DNA of 64,000 nucleotides from Caldicellulosiruptor saccharolyticus DSM 8903 (GTDB lineage: Bacteria; Bacillota; Thermoanaerobacteria; Caldicellulosiruptorales; Caldicellulosiruptoraceae), in contig NC_009437.1 in NCBI RefSeq assembly GCF_000016545.1, positions 1,467,501 through 1,531,500 on the forward strand, read 5' to 3'. A program made the position numbers and the translations under genes. Below the pieces are notes generated by a model. That model did no database searches and was not told where the DNA came from. It worked only from the letters and a program-made list of their open reading frames with translations. This document shows positions 26,614 through 36,470 of this stretch, in pieces. How positions within the stretch are numbered: position 1 is the first letter of the stretch; every line of letters starts with the position of its first letter.

Positions 26614-27733
26614 ATGCTTTTGCTTGAAGAGATTTTGCAAAGGTTAGAAAAGGTTGAAGAAGATTTAAAAGAAATGAGGGTTTCTCTTTGACATAGGTAG
26701 GTTAGAAGCAGAGCTAAAAGAACTTGAAAACAAGACATCAGACCCAAATTTTTGGGCAGATTTGGAAAATTCACAGAAAGTCTTGCAGCAGATCAAGAGG
26801 TTAAAAGACAAGATTGAAAGGTATCAGAAACTTTATTCTCAATGGGAAGATTTGAAAGTTTTGACACAGCTGTGTATTGAAGAAAGCAATATTGAAATGT
26901 CTGATGAACTTGAAAAAGATCTAATAGATTTAGAAAGAAAGATAGAGGAGTTCAAGCTTGAGATACTTCTAAACGGTCCATATGACAAGAACAATGCGAT
27001 CTTGTCAATTCATGCGGGTGCAGGCGGCACAGAAGCGCAGGACTGGGCAGAGATGTTACTTAGGATGTATACGCGCTGGGCAGCAAAAAAAGGTTACAAG
27101 GTTGAAACCTTGGATATTCTGCCTGGTGAAGAAGCAGGTATTAAAAATGTCACAGTTCGCATAGTTGGTGAGAATGCTTATGGGTATTTGAAAGCAGAGA
27201 AAGGAGTTCACAGGCTTGTAAGAATCTCACCATTTGATGCAGCGGGAAGAAGACATACATCTTTTGCAGCGGTAGAGGTCCTGCCCGAGGTTGAGGATGA
27301 TACAGACATTGAGATAAAGGAAGAGGACCTTGAGATAGACACCTTCAGAGCATCTGGGGCAGGTGGCCAGCATGTTAACAAGACAGAGTCGGCTGTTAGA
27401 ATAAAGCACATTCCAACAGGTATTGTTGTGACATGCCAGAACGAGCGCTCCCAGCACAAAAATAGAGAGATCGCCCTTAAAATTTTAAAAGCAAAGCTTT
27501 TAGAGCTCAGAGAAAAAGAGCGAAGGGAGAAGATCCAAAAACTCAAGGGTGAGCAGACAGAGATTGGTTGGGGTAACCAAATTCGGTCATATGTATTTTG
27601 CCCATACACTTTGGTAAAAGACCACAGGACAGATGCGGAAGTTGGCAATGTTGAGGCAGTAATGGACGGTGAGATAGATGTTTTTATAAACGCTTACCTC
27701 AAAAAATTCAGGAATGAGGAGGAAGTAGCGTGA
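26614..27733 (+). CDS. prfB: Peptide chain release factor 2, with programmed +1 frameshift
   Basis: RF2 reads UAA and UGA stops. Twenty-five codons from ATG 26614 end at an in-frame TGA (26689-26691) in the context CTT TGA C. Shifting forward one base continues as Asp-Ile-Gly-Arg-Leu-Glu through to 27733, giving a 372-residue product. This is the conserved autoregulatory frameshift: low RF2 favours the shift. AGGG six or so bases upstream serves as the stimulatory SD-like element. The codon-recognition SPF motif ([12 protein letters not shown]) and the catalytic GGQ ([14 protein letters not shown]) are intact. TTG 26608 is a possible earlier start with better spacing to AAAGGAG. Its stop overlaps the cheW start. 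Confidence 0.96.
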
Positions 27734-28176
27734 AGCAATTTGTGATTTTCAATGTTGGAGATTACAGCTTTGGGGTTGACATACTTGAGATTGTTGAGAT
27801 TATAAAACCTACAAAGATTGTAAAACTTCCAAGTGCACCACAATATGTAGAAGGTATTATTGATGTAAGAGGCACATCTGTTCCTGTTTACAACCTTGCA
27901 AAGCGACTCGAGATTGAATCAAAAGCAGAGACGCAGAAGATTATTATTGTACAGCTTTCCAAATTCCAGCTTGGATTTTTGGTGGACGATGTCTCTGAGA
28001 TACTCAAAATTGAAGATGACAAGATTGAGAAGGCAAACGAGAGCATAAAAGGTATCAAACGCAAATTTATTGACTCAATCGCAAGAGTTGGCGATGACAT
28101 GATTATCATACTTGACCTGAAGAATGTGCTTACAATGGATGAGGAAGAAGAGATTGGAAAATATATTAACAATTAA
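27730..28176 (+). CDS. cheW: CheW-like coupling protein
   Basis: This 148-residue single CheW domain would couple chemoreceptors to the histidine kinase CheA. Recognisable segments are [43 protein letters not shown] and the [12 protein letters not shown] strand-helix. The start GTG 27730 overlaps the prfB stop, so translation is coupled. No other chemotaxis genes are adjacent; the signalling genes downstream are separated by a terminator. Confidence 0.93.
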   Translation: MKQFVIFNVGDYSFGVDILEIVEIIKPTKIVKLPSAPQYVEGIIDVRGTSVPVYNLAKRLEIESKAETQKIIIVQLSKFQLGFLVDDVSEILKIEDDKIEKANESIKGIKRKFIDSIARVGDDMIIILDLKNVLTMDEEEEIGKYINN

Positions 28177-28200
28177 ATCGATGTTTGAATTGGGTATATA

Positions 28201-28238
28201 TAGAGTAAGGAATAATATCCTTACTCTAATTTTTTTAT
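28201..28238 (+). terminator. Rho-independent terminator after cheW
   Basis: TAGAGTAAGG (28201-28210) pairs perfectly with CCTTACTCTA (28219-28228), followed by a run of T at 28230-28237. Confidence 0.88.
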
Positions 28239-28265
28239 AGATTAATAGGTGGTGAATTTTATATC

Positions 28266-29585
28266 ATGAGAATATTGATTGTTGATGATTCCCCACTTAT
28301 TTGCAGACAAATTAACGAGATCATAAATTCAATGGAGATGAACTGGGAAATTTGGATGGTTGATACCGGTGAGAAGGCAATTGAATTAATTGATAAAAAT
28401 GATATTGATATAGTATTTTTAGATATTGTTCTTCCAGGTATAAGTGGATTTGATGTTTTAAAATTTGTAAGGAGGATAAAAGAGTATGGGGATGTTTATG
28501 TGATTGTTATGACATCGCTTGACGATGATGAGGTTATAAAAGAAAGCTTTTCCTTGGGTGCAAATGATTTTATAAGAAAGCCAATTAATCAGGTAGAGCT
28601 AACCTATCGACTAAGAGCTGCTGTCAGACTCAGAAACTATCAGTATCTCTACAAATCTGCTTTAAACGATTTACAAGAGAAAAATAAGGAATTAATAGAA
28701 CTGACAAAAAAGCTAAAAGAAACTCAAGATGTTTTAATCCAAAACGAAAAAATGTCTGCAATTGGTCAATTAGCCGCAGGTATCGCTCATGAAATTAACA
28801 ATCCATTGGGATTTGTAATAACTAATATTGAAACATTAGGGAAATATATTGAGAAATTTAAAAAGATAATAGAAGAGTACGATAAAGTTAGCAAAAGTAT
28901 TTGTAGTGACAATCAGATAGATATGGAGGGTGTTATTGAGAATTGCAAAAGGATTAGTGAATTAAAAAAGCAACTTAAATTTGACTTCATGGTGGAAGAT
29001 ATAGACCAACTTTTGGATGAAACTATGGATGGACTGAGGAGAGTTTCACACATTGTTCAGAGTTTAAAAAGGTTTGCACGAAGTGGTTTGGATGGTCAGG
29101 CAAGCTATGAAGATTTAAATGATATTATAGAGGAAACTCTTTTAATTGCAAGAAACGAACTAAAATATGATATTGAGGTTATAAAAGAATATGGGGAAAT
29201 AAGACAAATTTACTGTAACCGCGGTGAAATAGGTCAGGTGATACTAAATATTTTAATCAATGCTGCTCAGGCTATAAAATCACAGCCAAATAGAACACAA
29301 AAAAGTCATATCTGGATAAAAACATGGGAGGATTCAGACTTTGTATATTGCTCTATAAAAGATGATGGACCTGGTATAAAAAGGATATACTTGAATAAGA
29401 TTTTTGAACCCTTCTTTACCACAAAGGATGTTGGAAAAGGAACAGGGCTTGGGCTTAGCATTTCATATGACATTATTGTTAACAAACATGGAGGAGATAT
29501 CTGGGCTGAAAGTGAAGAGGGGAGTGGTGCTACTTTTGTGTTTAAACTTCCTATAAGGTCAAAATTATTGGAAAATCAAATTTGA
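28266..29585 (+). CDS. Hybrid histidine kinase with N-terminal receiver domain
   Basis: This 439-residue cytoplasmic protein has a receiver domain first (residues 1-120, phosphoacceptor Asp53 in FLDIVLPG), then a coiled coil, a dimerisation/phosphoacceptor region with His175 (GIAHEINNPLG) and a C-terminal HATPase with N, G1 and G2 boxes (ILINAAQAI, DDGPGI, GKGTGLGLSI). No membrane or sensory domain is present, so the input is probably phosphorylation of its own receiver by another kinase. It opens a three-gene cluster; GTGGTG upstream is the SD. Confidence 0.9.
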   Translation: MRILIVDDSPLICRQINEIINSMEMNWEIWMVDTGEKAIELIDKNDIDIVFLDIVLPGISGFDVLKFVRRIKEYGDVYVIVMTSLDDDEVIKESFSLGANDFIRKPINQVELTYRLRAAVRLRNYQYLYKSALNDLQEKNKELIELTKKLKETQDVLIQNEKMSAIGQLAAGIAHEINNPLGFVITNIETLGKYIEKFKKIIEEYDKVSKSICSDNQIDMEGVIENCKRISELKKQLKFDFMVEDIDQLLDETMDGLRRVSHIVQSLKRFARSGLDGQASYEDLNDIIEETLLIARNELKYDIEVIKEYGEIRQIYCNRGEIGQVILNILINAAQAIKSQPNRTQKSHIWIKTWEDSDFVYCSIKDDGPGIKRIYLNKIFEPFFTTKDVGKGTGLGLSISYDIIVNKHGGDIWAESEEGSGATFVFKLPIRSKLLENQI

Positions 29586-29603
29586 AAAGTGGTGGGATAA
29601 GCC

Positions 29604-30788
29604 ATGTCAAAATCAATTCTGTTCGTTGATGATGAGATAAATATATTAAAGGCTCTTAATAGAGCATTTTTGGATGAGGACTATGAACTATTTTTTGCAC
29701 AGAACGCTGAAGAAGCATTAAAAATTATGGAAGAAAATTACATAAATTTAATAGTAGCTGACATGAGGATGCCAAGCGTTTCTGGGTTTGAACTGCTAAA
29801 AATAGTTAAACAAAGATATCCAGGTACAATTCGTATAATTTTAAGTGGATATGCTGACGAAAATCTCGTTTTTAGGGCTCTTCAAACAAACATAGCAAAG
29901 CTTTATATTCTAAAACCATGGGATAATGAAAGACTTAAACAAATAATTAAAAATATATTCGAGTTAGAAGATTTAATGAAAGCTAAGAAATGCTTAGAAA
30001 TAGTAAACAACATTGATTATATTCCTACATTGAAGAACTTATATCTCAAAATTACAAAGACGATAGAAGAGGAATTAGGTATAGACAATATTATAAGTGC
30101 TATTGAAGAAGACCCTGCAATCTCCTCCAAAATATTACAGGTTGCCAATTCAGCTTTTTACAATTTAAAAACTGCCTCTGTAAAACAAGCTGTAGTCTGT
30201 TTGGGGTTAGTAAATGTTAGGAATATAATTTTGAATACAACTATTTTCGAGTGTTTACAAGATGGAAGTACCAAATCATTGTTATGGCAACATGCTAATA
30301 TCGCAAATAATGTATTTTATTACTTGTATGATAATATTATGAAAAAAAGAGTACATGACTCTTACGCCTCTGCAGGTTTACTTCATGGAATTGGACAATT
30401 GATTTTGCTTAAAACATATCCTAAAAAATACATAGAGTATCTTTCTGTCATAAAAGAAGAAAAGGGACCAATTGATCATCAAAAATTTGAACTTGAATTA
30501 TTTGGCATTTCCCATCCGGAGTTAGGAGCAGTATTGTTAAATTGGTGGGATATACCATATCCTGTAGTAGAAGCTGCTCTTTTTCATCACCAGCCCTATG
30601 ATGAGAGGATTATTCACAAAGAGTTGGTTTGTGCGGTTAATATTGCATGTTATTGCGCATGGGATATTTTAGGAATTCATAGTTTGCAAGAGTATCCACT
30701 TTACTCTATCAAATATTTAAATCTTGATGAATATATTTGTGAGGAAATTAAAGCATGGTTTTTAAATAATCACTATAAAAAAGAATAA
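29604..30788 (+). CDS. Receiver-HDOD response regulator
   Basis: This 394-residue protein has a receiver domain (acidic pocket DDE at residues 9-11, phosphoacceptor Asp53 in VADMRMPS, conserved Lys in LKPWD) followed by an HDOD domain. The HDOD region shows SAIEEDPAISSKILQVANSAFY and VKQAVVCLGLVNVRNIIL, then HGIGQLIL and a HHQPYDE segment. HDOD proteins lack the full HD-GYP catalytic set and act in signalling, often around motility or c-di-GMP, without known enzymatic output. It lies between a REC kinase and a REC protein, suggesting a phosphorelay. Confidence 0.9.
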   Translation: MSKSILFVDDEINILKALNRAFLDEDYELFFAQNAEEALKIMEENYINLIVADMRMPSVSGFELLKIVKQRYPGTIRIILSGYADENLVFRALQTNIAKLYILKPWDNERLKQIIKNIFELEDLMKAKKCLEIVNNIDYIPTLKNLYLKITKTIEEELGIDNIISAIEEDPAISSKILQVANSAFYNLKTASVKQAVVCLGLVNVRNIILNTTIFECLQDGSTKSLLWQHANIANNVFYYLYDNIMKKRVHDSYASAGLLHGIGQLILLKTYPKKYIEYLSVIKEEKGPIDHQKFELELFGISHPELGAVLLNWWDIPYPVVEAALFHHQPYDERIIHKELVCAVNIACYCAWDILGIHSLQEYPLYSIKYLNLDEYICEEIKAWFLNNHYKKE

Positions 30789-30812
30789 TTTGAAAACAGG
30801 AGATTGAGAAAA

Positions 30813-31853
30813 ATGAAGAAATACACAGTATTATTTGTTGATGATGAAGAAAACATATTGAGTGCTTTAAAAAGGGCTTTGATAGATGAGGAATATAGGT
30901 GTCTTTTTGCAAAAAGTGGGGATGAAGCATTGAAGATATTAGAAAAGGAAAATGTTCAAGTTATAGTTGCTGACATGAAAATGCCAGAAATGGATGGGCT
31001 TACTCTACTCAAAATTGTAAAACAAAAATATCCTAAGATAGTTAGAGTTGTATTATCAGGATTTACACAGCTTCCTCAAGTTTTGGCTGCTATCAACCAA
31101 GCAGGAATCTTTAGATTTATCACAAAGCCATGGAATGTGGAAGAAGAACTCAAAATAGTCATAAATCAAGCATTAGAGTACTATGTAATTCAAGAAGAGA
31201 AAGAGCAGCTGACAAAAACTCTTGAAAAAAGAAATGAGATGTATGTCAATGTTTTGAGAGCTACTGAAAAAAAATTTAAGGAGCTAAAGCAAAACTTTGA
31301 CGTTTTAAGGGATATTATTTCCTACCAGGATTCATATATTATTCAGCTTTTAAAAGCGGACAGAAAGAAAGATATTGTTATCTTTTTGCTTGAGAATATG
31401 AAGAGAACTATTTCAAATTACATTTCGATGCTACCAATCTATCCAATAAAGTTTAACGTAGAGAAGTTAGTGAGAGATCTAAGTAAAACTATAGAAGAAA
31501 GATTTGAGGGAAATAGCAATATCAAAATAGAAGTAAAAGATGAGACCAAAGAATACACTTTTGAAGGATTTTACGGTGTATTGCTATTTACCTTAATTGA
31601 GATTATGATGGTTATAATTCAATTTGACTTAGATGCCTTTGCCGTTATAAGCATTGACTGTATTGATAGTAAATTAATTATAATAATTTCGATTCCAACA
31701 AAAATAGAAGAAAAGCTACTTTTATATTTGCTTTCTCTCACTCCTTTTGCATCTGTGTTGAAAGGAACTCTAAAAATTGATACGCAAAAGGGGAAAAATA
31801 TTGATATACAAATCGAATGTACATTTGACTACGTTGAAAAAAACATTAATTAA
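30813..31853 (+). CDS. Receiver-domain protein with an unrecognised C-terminal region
   Basis: This 346-residue protein has an N-terminal receiver domain close to that of its neighbour (Asp54 in VADMKMPEMDG, Lys in ITKPWN), then a coiled coil (about 120-185). The C-terminal half (about 190-346) has strands and helices arranged somewhat like a histidine-kinase ATPase domain, but I see no N-box Asn, no DxGxG and no GxGxG, and no phosphoacceptor His. It may be a degenerate kinase or phosphotransfer dimer. ATG 30813 has GGAG 10 bases upstream. Confidence 0.8.
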   Translation: MKKYTVLFVDDEENILSALKRALIDEEYRCLFAKSGDEALKILEKENVQVIVADMKMPEMDGLTLLKIVKQKYPKIVRVVLSGFTQLPQVLAAINQAGIFRFITKPWNVEEELKIVINQALEYYVIQEEKEQLTKTLEKRNEMYVNVLRATEKKFKELKQNFDVLRDIISYQDSYIIQLLKADRKKDIVIFLLENMKRTISNYISMLPIYPIKFNVEKLVRDLSKTIEERFEGNSNIKIEVKDETKEYTFEGFYGVLLFTLIEIMMVIIQFDLDAFAVISIDCIDSKLIIIISIPTKIEEKLLLYLLSLTPFASVLKGTLKIDTQKGKNIDIQIECTFDYVEKNIN

Positions 31854-31942
31854 TACGCAAAGAAAACAAATTTTTATGATGAAAATGATTTAAGCAATGT
31901 TTATAATTATAGAAAAACTAAATGCAGGGGTGATAATTATAA

Positions 31943-33232
31943 ATGTCAAAGCCGATGACAATGTCCCAAAAGATTTTGGCATACCATGCAGGCAAAGAAT
32001 ATGTTGAGCCAGGCGATTTGATATTTGCAAATGTTGACTTAGTTTTAGGAAATGATGTCACAACACCTGTGGCAATAAAAGAATTTGAAAAGATAGGTGT
32101 TGATAAGGTTTTTGACAAGGACAAAATTACAATAGTTCCAGATCATTTCACACCTAATAAAGATATAAAGTCTGCTCAGCAGTGCAAAATGGTGAGAGAA
32201 TTTGCTAAAAAATATGACATTACAAATTATTTTGAAGTTGGCGAGATGGGTATTGAACATGCACTCTTGCCCGAAAAAGGCCTGGTTGTGCCGGGTGATT
32301 TGGTAATTGGTGCAGACTCTCATACATGCACATATGGGGCATTGGGTGCTTTTTCAACAGGAATTGGTTCTACTGACATGGCATGTGCAATGGCAACAGG
32401 AAAGTGCTGGTTCAAAGTTCCAGAAGCCATCAAGTTTGTCCTCTACGGCAAAAAAACTGGCTGGACATCAGGCAAAGATATTATCCTTCACATTATTGGT
32501 ATGATAGGTGTTGATGGTGCACTTTATAAATCAATGGAGTATACAGGTGAGGGATTAAAATCTTTGTCTATGGATGACAGGTTTACAATTGCTAACATGG
32601 CAATTGAAGCAGGTGCAAAAAATGGTATATTTGAGGTTGATGAAAAGACAATTGAGTATGTAAAACAGCACTCTACAAAGCCTTATAAAATTTTCAAGGC
32701 AGATGAAGATGCAGAGTATTCAGAAGTTTACGAGATTGACATCTCAAAGATAAGGCCAACAGTTGCATTTCCACATCTTCCTGAGAACACAAAGACAATT
32801 GATGAGATAACAGAAAAGATTTATATTGACCAGGTTGTAATTGGCTCCTGTACAAATGGCAGAATTGAAGATTTGAGGATTGCAGCAAAGATTTTAAAAG
32901 GTAGAAAGGTCAAAAAGGGTCTACGTTGTATCATCTTCCCAGCAACACAGAATATCTATAAGCAGGCATTAAAAGAAGGGCTTATTGAAATCTTCATTGA
33001 TGCAGGTTGTGTTGTTTCAACTCCAACATGTGGGCCTTGTCTTGGAGGACACATGGGAATTTTGGCAGAAGGCGAGAGAGCTTTAGCTACAACAAACAGG
33101 AACTTTGTTGGCAGAATGGGTCACCCCAATAGTGAAGTTTATCTATCATCACCTGCAATTGCAGCAGCATCAGCAGTACTTGGCTATATCGGATCACCTG
33201 AAGAGCTTGGAATGAAAGGAGATGAAGAATAG
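31943..33232 (+). CDS. leuC: 3-isopropylmalate dehydratase large subunit
   Basis: This 429-residue aconitase-family subunit isomerises 2- to 3-isopropylmalate in leucine synthesis. Iron-sulfur ligands are visible in [13 protein letters not shown] and in [10 protein letters not shown], and [19 protein letters not shown] is characteristic. The size and motifs fit the shorter LeuC type 2 form shared with archaea and many Firmicutes. CAGGGGTGAT upstream is the SD. It is the first gene of leuCDB; leuA is not in this window, so the locus may lack it or carry it elsewhere. A homoaconitase role is possible in sequence terms but the neighbours favour leucine. Confidence 0.94.
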   Translation: MSKPMTMSQKILAYHAGKEYVEPGDLIFANVDLVLGNDVTTPVAIKEFEKIGVDKVFDKDKITIVPDHFTPNKDIKSAQQCKMVREFAKKYDITNYFEVGEMGIEHALLPEKGLVVPGDLVIGADSHTCTYGALGAFSTGIGSTDMACAMATGKCWFKVPEAIKFVLYGKKTGWTSGKDIILHIIGMIGVDGALYKSMEYTGEGLKSLSMDDRFTIANMAIEAGAKNGIFEVDEKTIEYVKQHSTKPYKIFKADEDAEYSEVYEIDISKIRPTVAFPHLPENTKTIDEITEKIYIDQVVIGSCTNGRIEDLRIAAKILKGRKVKKGLRCIIFPATQNIYKQALKEGLIEIFIDAGCVVSTPTCGPCLGGHMGILAEGERALATTNRNFVGRMGHPNSEVYLSSPAIAAASAVLGYIGSPEELGMKGDEE

Positions 33233-33754
33233 ATGATTTTTAAAGGGAAAGCTCACAAGTATTATGATAACATTGATACAGACGTTATTATTCCTGCAAG
33301 ATATCTTAACACATCTGACCCGGCTGAACTTGCAAAACACTGTTTGGAAGATTTGGATAAAGAATTTGTGAACAAGGTCAAAAAAGGGGATATCTTGGTT
33401 GCAGGTAGAAACTTTGGCTGTGGTTCGTCAAGAGAGCATGCGCCAATTGCAATAAAAGCGTGTGGAGTTTCATGTGTTATTGCTAAATCTTTTGCAAGGA
33501 TATTTTACAGGAATGCCATAAATATTGGCCTTCCAATTGTTGAGTGCGAAGAGGCAGTAGATGGTATAGAAGCTGGAGATGAGGTTGAGGTTGACCTTGT
33601 AAAAGGTATTATAAAAAACCTTACAAAAAACAAGGAATTTAAAGCAAAACCATTTCCTGAGTTTATGCAAAATATCATGAAAGCAGGCGGGCTTATAGAG
33701 TTTGTAAAAGGAGAGTTGAAAAAAGATGCATGGGATAGCTGTAATTCCTGGTGA
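33233..33754 (+). CDS. leuD: 3-isopropylmalate dehydratase small subunit
   Basis: This 173-residue swivel-domain partner of LeuC has the signatures [17 protein letters not shown] and [18 protein letters not shown]. Its ATG immediately follows the leuC stop codon. The last ten residues overlap the start of leuB by 29 bases and diverge from the usual family end near GELKK, making the protein slightly longer than normal. Confidence 0.95.
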   Translation: MIFKGKAHKYYDNIDTDVIIPARYLNTSDPAELAKHCLEDLDKEFVNKVKKGDILVAGRNFGCGSSREHAPIAIKACGVSCVIAKSFARIFYRNAINIGLPIVECEEAVDGIEAGDEVEVDLVKGIIKNLTKNKEFKAKPFPEFMQNIMKAGGLIEFVKGELKKDAWDSCNSW

Positions 33755-34793
33755 TGGAATAGGTCCTGAAGTCATCGAGCAGGCACTTCTTGTTCTTGAC
33801 AAAGTGTCTTCAAAGTTTGGGGTTAAATTTGAGTACATTTTTATTGACGCTGGCGGATGTGCAATCGACAAGTATGGTGTACCAATTAGAGAGGAAGATT
33901 TGGAACTTGTTAAAAAATGTGAGGCAACATTATTGGGTGCTGTTGGTGGACCAAAGTGGGATGGTCTTCCCGGAAATTTGAGACCTGAACAAGCTCTTTT
34001 GAAGCTCAGAGGGGGACTAAAAGTTTATGCAAACCTGAGGCCTGCTGTGCTGTATGATGAGCTAAAAGACTCATCCCCACTCAAAAAAGAGATTGTAGAC
34101 AAGGGCATTGATATTCTGGTTGTCAGAGAGTTAATTGGTGGTATGTACTTTGGTCCAAAAGGAAGAGAAGTAAAAGATGGCGATGAAGTAGCTTATGACA
34201 CAGAGGTGTATTCAAAAAGTGAAGTTAGAAGAATTGCAAAGGTTGCGTTCGAAGCTGCCAGAAAGAGAAAGAAAAAAGTAACCTCTGTTGACAAGGCAAA
34301 CATCCTGGAGTCTTCAAGGCTCTGGAGAGAAACTGTTGAAGAGGTTGCAAAAGATTATCCGGATGTGGAGCTTTCTCACATGTATGTTGACAATGCGTCA
34401 ATGCAGCTTGTGAAAGACCCATCACAATTTGATGTGATACTTACTTCTAATATGTTTGGAGATATCTTGTCAGATGAAGCATCAATGATTGTAGGTTCAA
34501 TTGGGATGCTTGCCTCAGCTTCACTTGGCGAGGGCAGTGTGGGACTTTACGAGCCAATTCATGGCACTGCCCCAGACATTGCAGGGCAAGATTTAGCAAA
34601 CCCAATCGCAACAATTTTGTCTGCTGCAATGATGCTGCGTTACAGCTTTGACATGGAAGATGCTGCAAAGGCTATAGAGAATGCTGTGAAGATTGCTCTC
34701 AAAGAAGGGTATAGGACAAAGGATATCTACACTGAAAATTGTAAGCTTGTTGGAACAAAGCAGATGGGAAAAATCATTTGTGAAAATATCTAA
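33726..34793 (+). CDS. leuB: 3-isopropylmalate dehydrogenase
   Basis: This 355-residue NAD-dependent enzyme oxidatively decarboxylates 3-isopropylmalate. It shows [14 protein letters not shown] at the N-terminus, [16 protein letters not shown], the substrate-binding [10 protein letters not shown], the metal-binding [13 protein letters not shown], and the adenine-binding [12 protein letters not shown]. The start ATG 33726 lies inside leuD, with GGAGAG about 11 bases upstream; the overlap implies coupled translation. A strong terminator follows. Confidence 0.96.
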   Translation: MHGIAVIPGDGIGPEVIEQALLVLDKVSSKFGVKFEYIFIDAGGCAIDKYGVPIREEDLELVKKCEATLLGAVGGPKWDGLPGNLRPEQALLKLRGGLKVYANLRPAVLYDELKDSSPLKKEIVDKGIDILVVRELIGGMYFGPKGREVKDGDEVAYDTEVYSKSEVRRIAKVAFEAARKRKKKVTSVDKANILESSRLWRETVEEVAKDYPDVELSHMYVDNASMQLVKDPSQFDVILTSNMFGDILSDEASMIVGSIGMLASASLGEGSVGLYEPIHGTAPDIAGQDLANPIATILSAAMMLRYSFDMEDAAKAIENAVKIALKEGYRTKDIYTENCKLVGTKQMGKIICENI

Positions 34794-34824
34794 AAGCTGC
34801 AGAAAATTTTCTGCAGCTTTTTTG
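34792..34824 (+). terminator. Rho-independent terminator of leuCDB
   Basis: A perfect 30-base palindrome (AAAAGCTGCAGAAAA and its complement, 34792-34821) runs into TTTTTT. Confidence 0.88.
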
Positions 34825-34904
34825 TATTTATATTTTCAAAAAGGTAAGGTAAAATATAAACATCACACACTCTAAATAAACGGTTACTGGGGAGGGGTTT
34901 TTAA

Positions 34905-36035
34905 ATGAATTATAGGCCCTTTGGAAAGACCGATTTCAAAGTATCAGCTCTTGGTTTTGGCGCAATGCGGCTTCCTATTTTAGGCAGTGACTATTCAAAG
35001 ATTGATGAGGAAAAGGCAATTGAGATGCTGCAATATGCAATGGACAATGGAATCAATTACATTGACACAGCGTATGTATACCACGGGGGGAACAGTGAAG
35101 TTGTGGTTGGTAAAGCTTTGAAAGGGGGATATAGAGAAAAGGTCAAGATTGCAACAAAACTACCTGTCTGGCAAGTAAATGGCCTCGATGACGCTGAGAG
35201 AATTTTAGATGAGCAACTAAAAAGACTTAATACAAGCTATATTGACTTTTATCTTTTGCATGCTCTCAACAAGGATCACTGGAAAAAGCTAAAAGAGATA
35301 AACATTTTCAAATGGATAGAAAAAGTTCTCAATGAAGGCAAAATAAAATATATAGGATTTTCATTCCATGACGATTTGAATACCTTCAAGGAAATAGTAG
35401 ATAGCTACAACTGGACATTCTGCCAGATTCAGTATAATATTCTTAACAGAAACTATCAAGCGGGAGAAGAGGGTTTAAAGTATGCTGCATCAAAAGGGTT
35501 AGCAGTTGTCATTATGGAGCCGCTTTTAGGCGGAAGACTTGCAAAAGAACCACCTCATGAGATAAAACAGCTTTGGGAAAAAGCCCATATCAAAAGAACA
35601 CCTGTTGAGTGGGCTTTGGCATGGCTTTGGAATCAGAAGGAAGTATCAGTTGTTTTAAGTGGTATGAGCACATTAGAGCAGGTAAAGCAAAATATCGAAT
35701 ATGCAAGCAAATACAATATTGGGTGCCTCACAGTCGAAGAACTTGAGCTTGTTGAAAAGGTTGCACAAAAGTACAATGAACTGAGGAAGGTCAACTGTAC
35801 TGAGTGCAAGTATTGTATGCCATGTCCACAGGGTATTGACATTCCGTGGAATTTTAATATTTACAATCAGGCAAGCATGTACAATATGTTTGAAGAGATG
35901 AAAAATGACTATTTAAAGAAGGAAAAAGAGAGAGCTGAAAATTGTATAGAATGTGGGGTATGTGAGACAAAATGTCCACAAAATCTTCCAATTAGAAAGC
36001 TTTTGAAAGAGGTTGCAGCTTATTTTTCAAAGTAA
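34905..36035 (+). CDS. Aldo/keto reductase with C-terminal ferredoxin domain
   Basis: This 376-residue protein has an aldo/keto reductase TIM barrel (residues 1-280: FGKTDFKVSALGFGAMR, catalytic DTAYVY region, later SFH and VLSGMS) and a C-terminal domain with two cysteine clusters: CTECKYCMPCPQGID and CIECGVCETKCP. The first lacks the full spacing of a classical cluster, but together they could hold two [4Fe-4S] centres. These fused reductases are common in anaerobic Firmicutes and have no firm substrate. GGGGAGG precedes ATG 34905. It stands alone between terminator and rpsF. Confidence 0.88.
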   Translation: MNYRPFGKTDFKVSALGFGAMRLPILGSDYSKIDEEKAIEMLQYAMDNGINYIDTAYVYHGGNSEVVVGKALKGGYREKVKIATKLPVWQVNGLDDAERILDEQLKRLNTSYIDFYLLHALNKDHWKKLKEINIFKWIEKVLNEGKIKYIGFSFHDDLNTFKEIVDSYNWTFCQIQYNILNRNYQAGEEGLKYAASKGLAVVIMEPLLGGRLAKEPPHEIKQLWEKAHIKRTPVEWALAWLWNQKEVSVVLSGMSTLEQVKQNIEYASKYNIGCLTVEELELVEKVAQKYNELRKVNCTECKYCMPCPQGIDIPWNFNIYNQASMYNMFEEMKNDYLKKEKERAENCIECGVCETKCPQNLPIRKLLKEVAAYFSK

Positions 36036-36045
36036 AAATAGATTA

Positions 36046-36076
36046 TTTACTTTAAAGTGCATTTTGTGATAAAATA
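36046..36076 (+). promoter_or_regulatory. Promoter of the rpsF-ssb-rpsR operon
   Basis: TTTACT and TAAAAT (about 36071-36076) are 18 bases apart, leaving an approximately 80-base leader before rpsF. Confidence 0.45.
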
Positions 36077-36087
36077 CTGCATGTTGT

Positions 36088-36138
36088 GGGAAGAAAAAAT
36101 TACTCTTCCCTTGCTCCCAAAAAGTGATTTGGGGGCCT
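36088..36138 (+). promoter_or_regulatory. Two hairpins in the rpsF leader
   Basis: GGGAAGA pairs with TCTTCCC (36089-36111), and GCTCCCAAA pairs with TTTGGGGGC (36114-36138). This could be an S6/S18 autoregulatory leader, which is known upstream of rpsF in many bacteria. I could not verify the conserved CCG loop motif. Confidence 0.4.
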
Positions 36139-36164
36139 TTAAGTCTATAAGGGAGGTGAAAGCT

Positions 36165-36455
36165 GTGGTTGAGAGAAAATATGAAACAGTGTTTATTATA
36201 AGCCCCACACTGGACGATGAGGCAAGAGCAAACCTCATCGAAAAGTTCAAAAACCTTATCTCAAGCAATGGGCAGCTTCTTACAGTAGAAGAGTGGGGCA
36301 AAAGAAGGCTTGCGTACAAGATTGACAAGCACGCAGAAGGGTATTATGTGCTGATGCAATTTATAAGCAAGCCTGAGTTCCCACGCGAGCTTGAGAGGGT
36401 TTACAGAATTACAGATGGGGTTATCAGGTTTTTGATTGTAAAGCTCGAAAAGTAA
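36165..36455 (+). CDS. rpsF: 30S ribosomal protein S6
   Basis: This 96-residue protein binds the central domain of 16S rRNA as a heterodimer with S18. The family pattern is RKYETVFIISPTLDDEARANL, then VEEWGKRRLAYKIDKHAEGYYVLMQF and the terminal ITDGVIRFLIVKLEK. The start GTG 36165 follows the SD GGGAGGTGA at 36151-36159. The open frame further upstream runs through the leader hairpins and is not coding. ssb follows 15 bases later. Confidence 0.95.
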   Translation: MVERKYETVFIISPTLDDEARANLIEKFKNLISSNGQLLTVEEWGKRRLAYKIDKHAEGYYVLMQFISKPEFPRELERVYRITDGVIRFLIVKLEK

Positions 36456-36470
36456 GAGGGGGCGGCTTTT

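Noticed and set aside
36057-36164. N-terminal extension of ribosomal protein S6
   Set aside because: It would be 36 residues unknown in S6, encoded by leader hairpins, and a strong SD directly precedes GTG 36165.
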